This document shows, piece after piece, positions 14,277 through 18,899 of a stretch of DNA of 21,202 nucleotides. Source of the DNA: a virus; IMG/VR virus record IMGVR_UViG_3300030329_005906, positions 1 to 21,202 of that record. One strand, 5' to 3'. The notes beneath the pieces were generated by a model. That model saw only the letters and a program-made list of their open reading frames with translations. It was not told the DNA's origin and searched no databases. Numbering within the stretch: the first letter of the stretch is position 1; every line of letters starts with the position of its first letter. The position numbers and the translations under genes are program-made.

Positions 14277-14873
14277 CTACTTCAGAAACCCCTCCAGCTT
14301 CGCCACTGCCCGGCGTGTGACGGCGGGGCAGTTCCTTAAATTAAAACCGCGGCGTTGATACCCGCGCACACCCAGATTCCAGGCGCAATACAGGTCAGCC
14401 GCGGTGGGTTCGCGATCGCCCATGACCCCCTTTAGTCTTGAATCGAGAATCGCGAGATAAGAATACGCATAAGCCCGGCCCACAACCGGGTGATGAACCT
14501 TGCTATAATCCCAGACCTCCAGCCCGCGGGCCTTCCGCCACTGGCTGGCATCCTCAAACGCCGCCCGATGCATTTGCCACGCACCCCGCGCCGCTCCTCC
14601 ATCGCCCACAGCCGCATGATTCAGTCCGGACTCAACCCGGCCAATCGCGTCCAGCAACGACAGGCTCAACTCCGCTGCCGGCGCACAATGCACCGCGAGA
14701 AAAACGCACGCCGCCCCGATCAACTTTCTCAGGCTCTTCCCTGAAATCCTTGGTGACCCGGAGGTCACATAGTGGGTGACCAACTCGCCCCGCTTCCGGA
14801 GCCGATCCACGGTCTTGCGGGAAACCCGTAAAATGTCCGCCGCCTCAGTGATGGTGTAGAGTTCTGGTTTCAT
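14277..14873 (-). CDS. HTH-transglycosylase fusion (excisionase-type HTH + signal/TM segment + SLT-like domain)
   Basis: 198 residues. Residues 1-50 are a complete MerR/excisionase-type helix-turn-helix (YTITEAADILRVSRKTVDRLRKRGE...SPRISGKSLRK). Residues 51-67 are a hydrophobic segment with an AxA-like end (LIGAACVFLAVHCAPAA). Residues 70-198 look like a lytic transglycosylase: LLDAIGRVESGLN with the catalytic Glu81, GDGGAARGAWQMH and CAWNLGVRGYQRR. A TTG at 14721-14723 (codon 51) could start a separate secreted lysis protein. The main start ATG 14873 has AGGAGGAA upstream and overlaps the RHH gene stop. A DNA-binding and an exported cell-wall domain in one frame is odd. Confidence 0.75.
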   Translation of the reverse strand: MKPELYTITEAADILRVSRKTVDRLRKRGELVTHYVTSGSPRISGKSLRKLIGAACVFLAVHCAPAAELSLSLLDAIGRVESGLNHAAVGDGGAARGAWQMHRAAFEDASQWRKARGLEVWDYSKVHHPVVGRAYAYSYLAILDSRLKGVMGDREPTAADLYCAWNLGVRGYQRRGFNLRNCPAVTRRAVAKLEGFLK

Positions 14874-15031
14874 GCTTCCTCCTTGTAGGTTAGGCAGTAC
14901 TGCTCAATGAGGTTTTCCAGCACTCCCGTCATGGTTGTTTTTTTCCTCCTCGCAAAAGCCGCCAACCTCCGCTTCGTTTGCTTGTTGAATTTGAAACTCA
15001 CCAGTTGCTTCTTCATCTGCGTTGTTCGCAT
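14870..15031 (-). CDS. Ribbon-helix-helix regulator (53 residues)
   Basis: The frame runs from ATG 15031 (or ATG 15016) to TGA 14870-14872, overlapping the next gene as ATGA. The product MKKQLVSFKFNKQTKRRLAA, then FARRKKTTMTGVLENLIEQY, fits the RHH fold: a basic beta strand (QLVSFKF) followed by two helices with T-G-V-LENLI. ATG 15031 lies six bases after a -10-like element, so the mRNA may be leaderless. As first gene of the early minus-strand operon, and divergent from a second RHH gene, it is a candidate lysis-lysogeny regulator. Confidence 0.75.
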   Translation of the reverse strand: MRTTQMKKQLVSFKFNKQTKRRLAAFARRKKTTMTGVLENLIEQYCLTYKEEA

Positions 15032-15066
15032 GCGAAATGTGTACATACAGATATACGTATTGCAAA
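15032..15066 (-). promoter_or_regulatory. Promoter/operator-like element of the minus-strand RHH operon
   Basis: On the minus strand TTGCAA (15065-15060), a 16-nt spacer, TACACA (15043-15038), six bases, then ATG 15031. The spacer carries TACGTATATCTGTATGTA, close to the integrase promoter sequence (TACGTACATACGGATGTA). The -10 is poor, so it may need activation. The element has a near-palindrome TATAT-N4-ATGTA. Confidence 0.5.
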
Positions 15067-15088
15067 GGAAAAAGTTTGTGTTACCTTG

Positions 15089-15102
15089 TGTATAGTATAT
15101 AC
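15089..15102 (+). promoter_or_regulatory. AT-rich promoter-like palindrome before the plus-strand RHH gene
   Basis: GTGTATAGTATATAC contains TATAGT (15091-15096) and the palindrome GTATATAC (15095-15102), the only -10-like material ahead of the start at 15127. A matching -35 was not clear. It may be an autoregulatory operator as well as a promoter. Confidence 0.4.
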
Positions 15103-15126
15103 CTTTACCCGATTGAGTTCGGTATT

Positions 15127-15513
15127 ATGGGAGAAAAAGGCACAGTAAAAAAATTGGCATCATTCAGGTTCTCACAGGAGATTCAGGATGCGCTTAATGC
15201 CACCTCACGCATCACTGGCCTGAATAAAACCGAGATTGTGGAAGCCAGCCTGCGAAAGCATCTCCCTGGCTTAATGAAGGAAGTAAGTCTGGACACCTTG
15301 GCCAAAAAACGAGCCGCTGAAGCTAAGCGGCAGGCCGCCAAGGATATCAAGGCTGCTGAGAGTATTTTGTCCGGAAAACTGGATCAACTCCCCAGCCTGG
15401 AAGAAGACCACCCTACCGTGGACTCTTCCGCCCGCAAGCTCGCCCGGAAAGCTGCCCAGGATGCGATCGAGAAGGTTCGCGGGAAGAAACGGAAGCGAGC
15501 CGGTTCTCAATAG
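15127..15513 (+). CDS. Ribbon-helix-helix regulator with long basic tail
   Basis: 128 residues from ATG 15127. An upstream in-frame start at 15022 would run through the intergenic operator region and gives an unlikely N-terminus. Residues about 10-45 (LASFRFSQEIQDALNATSRI and TGLNKTEIVEASLRKHL) form an RHH domain with the strand ASFRFS. The rest is a helical Lys/Ala/Arg-rich tail with two coil-like stretches, ending GKKRKRAGSQ. It diverges from the 53-residue RHH gene and lies 0.5 kb before the integrase on the same strand. It is a candidate phage repressor or partition-like protein. Its last 100 bases overlap a convergent small gene. Confidence 0.75.
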   Translation: MGEKGTVKKLASFRFSQEIQDALNATSRITGLNKTEIVEASLRKHLPGLMKEVSLDTLAKKRAAEAKRQAAKDIKAAESILSGKLDQLPSLEEDHPTVDSSARKLARKAAQDAIEKVRGKKRKRAGSQ

Positions 15514-15619
15514 CCCCCTGCACCACCTCCTCGCACGCGCAAAATTCCCGCCTCAATTCCTGAAGCTCATCTAGGGAAAGACCCTGTAAATCACGCGCAC
15601 TCAAAACAGGCCGGGACAT
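15413..15619 (-). CDS. Small helical protein convergent with the RHH gene
   Basis: 68 residues from ATG 15619, preceded by the strong AGGAGGAGTCGG. The sequence MSRPVLSARDLQGLSLDELQ and ELRREFCACEEVVQGAIENR is a plausible helical domain, followed by a Ser/Arg-rich tail. The last part overlaps the RHH gene on the other strand by about 100 bases. Not recognised. Confidence 0.55.
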   Translation of the reverse strand: MSRPVLSARDLQGLSLDELQELRREFCACEEVVQGAIENRLASVSSREPSRSHPGQLSGRACGRKSPR

Positions 15620-15730
15620 TCCGACTCCTCCTTGGTTGAGGACACTTTGAAGAAGAAAATCCAGCGAGTCAACCCGCCGATTAAAAAAAGTTTGGCCAAC
15701 CTCCTTGCAGTGGCCCAGAAGAACTCATGG

Positions 15731-15976
15731 CTAATTGTTGCGCAGCCGCCATGCACTGCGAGGTTCCGGCGGCCAAAGCGGCGGCGCCTTGCCCGGCGGT
15801 GGATAATCAAAATCCATTGAAAGACTCATCCGGATCTGCCGCGCCCAACGCTCAAACTTCTTGGCCAATTCAACCCGCTCCTCCGCATAATGCTCCTTGC
15901 AGATGAACTCCAGTTCCGGCTCCATCCGGCACCGTTGCGGTTTGGGGACTCGTAAGATAATAGGTGCATGTTTCAT
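15731..15976 (-). CDS. Small phage protein upstream of the integrase
   Basis: 81 residues. The start ATG 15976 diverges from the integrase, 104 bases away. It contains RMEPELEFICKEHYAEERVE and KKFERWARQIRMSLSMDF, a helical pattern with a proline-rich C-terminus (YPPPGKAPPLWPPEP). Not recognised as a known family. The 111 bases between it and the next minus-strand gene hold no convincing gene. Confidence 0.55.
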   Translation of the reverse strand: MKHAPIILRVPKPQRCRMEPELEFICKEHYAEERVELAKKFERWARQIRMSLSMDFDYPPPGKAPPLWPPEPRSAWRLRNN

Positions 15977-16045
15977 AACTGCCCACAGTCCACCACACCC
16001 AGTGGGACATCACCTGCCCCACTCCCCAGCAAGTGAAATTTCTTG

Positions 16046-16080
16046 TTGCATACGTACATACGGATGTATATATTACGCGC
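16046..16080 (+). promoter_or_regulatory. Integrase promoter overlapping an operator; leaderless start
   Basis: TTGCAT (16046-16051), a 17-nt spacer, TATATT (16069-16074), then six bases and ATG 16081. The expected transcription start coincides with the ATG, so the integrase mRNA is probably leaderless; no ribosome binding site is present. The spacer holds the palindrome TACAT-ACGG-ATGTA (16055-16069 region), a likely repressor site covering the promoter. Confidence 0.65.
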
Positions 16081-17175
16081 ATGACACTCACCAAGCGAAA
16101 CAACTCAAAAGACTACACCGCCATTGAGAGCATTAACGGGCGCCGGGTCTGGTATGCCACCCGCACCGGCGACGAGCGCACGGCCCGCAAGCGGGCCAGG
16201 GTCTACTTCGATGCCGTCCGTGAAGAGAACCTGGCCGCCGTCGAGGCTCTTGCCAACAAGCGCAAACGAGTCCCCACCATTGGTGAGGTGCTGGAGAACT
16301 ACGAGCGTCTGTCCAACGTGCGGCGCAAATCATTCCTCTCCAACCGCGCCTCCCTTCGCACCATCGTGCGCGAAGCTATGGGCAAGGAACCTGACAACCT
16401 CCCTCTCACCGTCCTCACCGGGCGCCTCCTCTCCAAGTTTGAAACCCTGCGCTGGGCATCGGCCAATGGCGACGTGAACACCCTGCACCGCGTCAAGCGC
16501 ACTGTCCATTCCACCGTGCGGCAAGCCAAGTCCATCTTCTCCAGCCGCATGCTCCAGCGTTACGACGACATCGGCATGGACATCCCCGACCTCACCTCAT
16601 TTCTTGAGCGCATTGTCGAGAATGGTCCGCGTGTCCGCTACAAGGCGCCCAAGGATAAGGGACTCGCCGCCCGCACCATGAAAGCCGCCGTGGAACTCAA
16701 GCAGACCGACCCACAAGCCTACATCGCATTCCTGCTCGCCTCCAGCGCCGGCCTGAGACGATCCGAGATCGCCAATGCCCGCATGCACTGGATCGAAGAC
16801 CACCAGATCCATGTTCAGCCCGATGGCAAATACGACACAAAAAACTCGCACGAACGCGAGATCCCCCTAGCCACCAACATACACCAGGAACTGGTGGAAC
16901 TCACCCAAGGCAAAAGCGATGATGATTACCTCCTGGACGGTCCCGCCTTGGAGCGCGAAAAAAGCACCCCCGATCGGCTCAATAAATGGTTGGCTGAACA
17001 AGGCTGGACCCACACCGACAAAAAGATGCACGAACTGCGCAAGCACTACATCAGCCAGGTCAGCAAGATCGCCGGCATCCACGCCGCCCAACACCTCGCC
17101 GGCCACATGGACTACTCCACCACCGACCGATACTACGCCGATCCTGAGATCAAGGTAGTCGTAAACGAATCCTGA
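16081..17175 (+). CDS. int: Tyrosine-family integrase
   Basis: 364 residues from ATG 16081; the in-frame ATG at 16033 lies upstream of the promoter and is rejected. The N-terminal part (SKDYTAIESINGRRVWYATR) is arm-binding-like, followed by a core-binding helical domain. Catalytic residues in the C-terminal domain are R226 (SSAGLRRSEI), K254 (KYDTKNSHEREIPL), H317/R320 (HELRKHY), H342 (LAGHMDYSTTDRYY) and nucleophile Y351. It integrates the phage at the tRNA-Thr site whose 3' half lies 126 nt downstream. Regulated by the overlapping operator. Confidence 0.92.
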   Translation: MTLTKRNNSKDYTAIESINGRRVWYATRTGDERTARKRARVYFDAVREENLAAVEALANKRKRVPTIGEVLENYERLSNVRRKSFLSNRASLRTIVREAMGKEPDNLPLTVLTGRLLSKFETLRWASANGDVNTLHRVKRTVHSTVRQAKSIFSSRMLQRYDDIGMDIPDLTSFLERIVENGPRVRYKAPKDKGLAARTMKAAVELKQTDPQAYIAFLLASSAGLRRSEIANARMHWIEDHQIHVQPDGKYDTKNSHEREIPLATNIHQELVELTQGKSDDDYLLDGPALEREKSTPDRLNKWLAEQGWTHTDKKMHELRKHYISQVSKIAGIHAAQHLAGHMDYSTTDRYYADPEIKVVVNES

Positions 17176-17188
17176 AACCCACTGATTA

Positions 17189-17244
17189 TGCTAACACTTT
17201 TGCTAACACCCCTGTTAGCAAGGAGTGTAGCAAAACTGTTAGCA
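17189..17244. repeat. Array of TGTTAGCA octamers beside attP
   Basis: TGCTAACA at 17189-17196 and 17201-17208, and the inverse TGTTAGCA at 17213-17220 and 17237-17244, mostly 12 bases apart; a degenerate TGTAGCA near 17226 fills the gap. Two inverted copies face two direct copies. The same octamer with the same phasing occurs at 7072 and 7084. Probable arm-type integrase or accessory-protein sites. Confidence 0.7.
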
Positions 17245-17258
17245 AACCTTTCGACCCC

Positions 17259-17397
17259 ATTGGGGAAATTCAGAAACTCCCTGAAATTGTGTGATAAAAA
17301 TGGAGCCAGTTGCCGGACTCGAACCGGCGACCTGCTGATTACAAATTCCCTAAAAATCTCAACTTCACAATTGGGAAAATACAGATTCCCCTGAAAT
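17259..17397. repeat. Direct repeats flanking the attachment core (attP arms)
   Basis: A 29-nt block at 17259-17287 and a similar 28-nt block at 17370-17397 share ATTGGG-(G/A)-AAAT-N-CAGA-N-CCCTGAAAT with few mismatches and lie on either side of the tRNA-like core. The heptamer CCTGAAA also occurs at 17171 and 17469, giving four copies, with CCTGAAACC-N2-CTGATT shared by the outer two. This is the layout of integrase arm sites on both sides of attP. Confidence 0.65.
17301..17345 (-). other. Attachment core: 3' half of tRNA-Thr(UGU)
   Basis: The minus strand reads TTTGTAATCAG then the T-arm GCCGG-TTCGAGT-CCGGC, an acceptor 3' strand and CCA (17303-17301). The anticodon is TGT, for threonine. 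The 5' half (D-arm and 5' anticodon strand) is absent upstream at 17346 onwards, so this is not a functional tRNA but the identity segment used for integration into a host tRNA-Thr gene. Confidence 0.85.
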
Positions 17398-17464
17398 CAC
17401 GGGATATTGGTGGGCAGACTTGGACAGGTTGAGGCAAGCCCGGACACGCAAGGGTAGCATGTTT

Positions 17465-17713
17465 TCACCCTGAAACCTTCTGATTCGTTGAGGTAATCCT
17501 TTTGATGCATCCTTTGACCACCACTGTGTAATCTCCAATATCGGAGCCTGAATATTGACTGGTGGCGACAACAAGGTAATCCGGCTCATTCCTTACAAGA
17601 ACGCCTTCGGTCCAACATGGCGCCGGCACTGCCTCCTCCAGAGGGGCGGATATGAAACCTGCCGGATCAAGCCACTCAATTCGAATCCGACTTTGTAATT
17701 TTGGAATCTTCAT
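17465..17713 (-). CDS. Small phage protein with beta-rich domain
   Basis: 82 residues from ATG 17713; the longer frame to 17893 overlaps the preceding gene too far to be likely. The sequence IRIEWLDPAGFISAPLEEAV, CWTEGVLVRNEPDYLVVATSQ, IGDYTVVVKGCIKRIT resembles small beta-barrel-like proteins seen near such phage modules. Function unknown. It overlaps the previous gene by 38 bases. No ribosome binding site, so it is probably translated by coupling. It is the last gene before attP. Confidence 0.6.
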   Translation of the reverse strand: MKIPKLQSRIRIEWLDPAGFISAPLEEAVPAPCWTEGVLVRNEPDYLVVATSQYSGSDIGDYTVVVKGCIKRITSTNQKVSG

Positions 17714-17963
17714 TGAGTTTGTAGTGTGGCACCGGGTAGGTCCGGTTCCCCACCCAGATTCTAAATTTCCGCGATTCGGCACGCCCGGCCAATAGTAATT
17801 CCCTAACGATGCGCATGGTGTGGGGGCGACTGCGTCTAATTTCAGTCGCCAACTCCGCGGCGGATTTCCATCCCTCCGGCACAGGCTCCGCACCGTCCTT
17901 CACCGCGTTCTGGAGCGCACCTAGCCAGTCTTCACTTCCTTGAACTTTTCTGGGACCACCCAT
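17676..17963 (-). CDS. Small winged-helix-like protein
   Basis: 95 residues from ATG 17963, with GAGGAGGTGG nine bases upstream. The centre, GWKSAAELATEIRRSRPHTM then RIVRELLLAGRAESRKFRIW, reads as a helix-turn-helix followed by a wing, and the end VGNRTYPVPHYKL is strand-rich. A DNA-binding role is inferred. It overlaps the phosphoesterase by 43 bases and the next gene by 38. Confidence 0.65.
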   Translation of the reverse strand: MGGPRKVQGSEDWLGALQNAVKDGAEPVPEGWKSAAELATEIRRSRPHTMRIVRELLLAGRAESRKFRIWVGNRTYPVPHYKLNEDSKITKSDSN

Positions 17964-18652
17964 GTACCATCCACCTCCTCACATTGTACCGTCCAATAGT
18001 TGCCGGTTTTCTCGTTTAAAAGTGCCATAACAAAACCATGCGCGTGTCGCATGCTCGATGGCATGTGCGCATTCCACTTCATGTCGAGCTTGCACAGACA
18101 CCCCGCACCGCGGGCCACACGCCGCTCCAGCCCAGGAATGGAATGCTCGTCGATCGTGTGTGTGTGACCGAACAGGCATCCGCCGTAAATCTGAGCGTGT
18201 TGACGTGCGGCGTAAACGCCATGTGAAAAACCATGCAATGTTTTAAGGTGACCAAAACGGAAGACCTCCTTTTTGTTGTACGGTTTCCACTCCGTCCCCA
18301 GCTTACCCAGCAGGGATTCCATCTCGTTGACCCCTTTCCAGGCGAAATCGCTTTCCACACCCCTGTCTGCCTCGGCCAGATCATAGAGTCGTTTGTCATG
18401 GTTGCCCATGTGCAGATGTGTGGGTTTCCATTCCTTGAGAAAATTCATCCCCTTGTGCCAGTCGTCGATCATCGACTCGGCACGCTCTTCTGCGCCGGCG
18501 CCACGCCGCAATGGGCGTGCATCCACCAGGTCACCCCCGAATACCCTATACTTGGGTTTAAAGTCCCTTGTCACCTCCATCAGCGCCTTCACGGTAGCCT
18601 TGTCCTGCTGATCCCCGTGCAGGTCGCTGGCAAATATCAGTCTCTGCAACAT
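17921..18652 (-). CDS. Metallophosphoesterase (calcineurin-like)
   Basis: 243 residues from ATG 18652, preceded by GGTGGAGG; an ATG at 18667 lacks this site. Motifs of the two-metal phosphoesterase fold appear in order: FASDLHGDQ (D-x-H), FGGDLVDARP (GD), MGNHDKRL (GNHD), LHGFSHG, and FGHTHTIDEHS (GHxH). Such enzymes in phages cleave phosphodiesters or phosphomonoesters; the substrate here is unknown. The C-terminus beyond residue 170 carries an extra CLCKLD segment and is not assigned. Confidence 0.85.
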   Translation of the reverse strand: MLQRLIFASDLHGDQQDKATVKALMEVTRDFKPKYRVFGGDLVDARPLRRGAGAEERAESMIDDWHKGMNFLKEWKPTHLHMGNHDKRLYDLAEADRGVESDFAWKGVNEMESLLGKLGTEWKPYNKKEVFRFGHLKTLHGFSHGVYAARQHAQIYGGCLFGHTHTIDEHSIPGLERRVARGAGCLCKLDMKWNAHMPSSMRHAHGFVMALLNEKTGNYWTVQCEEVDGTWVVPEKFKEVKTG

Positions 18653-18701
18653 GCCTCCACCTTTCATGCTTGCAGCTAGATTTTGTGCCTAGCCGGATGT
18701 T

Positions 18702-18830
18702 TTATTTAAAACCAAAAATCATGTTGACTACTCGACTCCTTTTGCCACCATCCCCGGCGGTTGGTGTTACGCCGCACTCTCGGCCCTGCTCGCCATGCGG
18801 GCATCCGGGTTTATCCGGCGACCCAATCAT
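18702..18830 (-). CDS. Possible 42-residue peptide in the operon gap
   Basis: A minus frame from ATG 18830 to TAA 18702-18704, with PGCPHGEQGRECGVTP as a possible metal-binding knuckle (C-x2-H...C). No good ribosome binding site. Competing short frames exist in the same gap (18653-18869), including one whose ATG overlaps the stop of the large upstream gene. Real status is uncertain; otherwise the 217-base gap is non-coding with a GC hairpin. Confidence 0.25.
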   Translation of the reverse strand: MIGSPDKPGCPHGEQGRECGVTPTAGDGGKRSRVVNMIFGFK

Positions 18831-18862
18831 CTTGACTGCGTTCTTGCGGAGTCTTGATTCCG

Positions 18863-18899
18863 GCCCGCATCACTCAACAGGGTGGCGCGGGCTTTTTTT
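18863..18899 (+). terminator. Hairpin with T7 tract at the end of the large gene
   Basis: GCCCGC (18863-18868) pairs with GCGGGC (18887-18892), followed by TTTTTTT on the plus strand. It is oriented as a terminator for plus-strand transcripts, which could stop readthrough from the integrase into the opposing late operon. On the minus strand the same bases encode the last residues of the large protein, so a chance structure is possible. Confidence 0.4.

Noticed and set aside
15798-15806. DnaA box (GTGGATAA) as an origin marker
   Set aside because: A single near-consensus site inside a small coding gene, with no cluster around it.
15601-15810. 69-codon minus frame between two small genes
   Set aside because: Overlaps the better-supported genes at both ends; the N-terminus is an Arg-rich shadow and there is no good ribosome binding site.
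16033-16080. Upstream ATG start for the integrase
   Set aside because: It lies upstream of the predicted promoter's -35 element, and would put the operator inside the coding sequence.
17301-17345. A functional tRNA-Thr gene
   Set aside because: The 5' half, including the D-arm and the 5' anticodon strand, is absent; only the integration identity segment is present.
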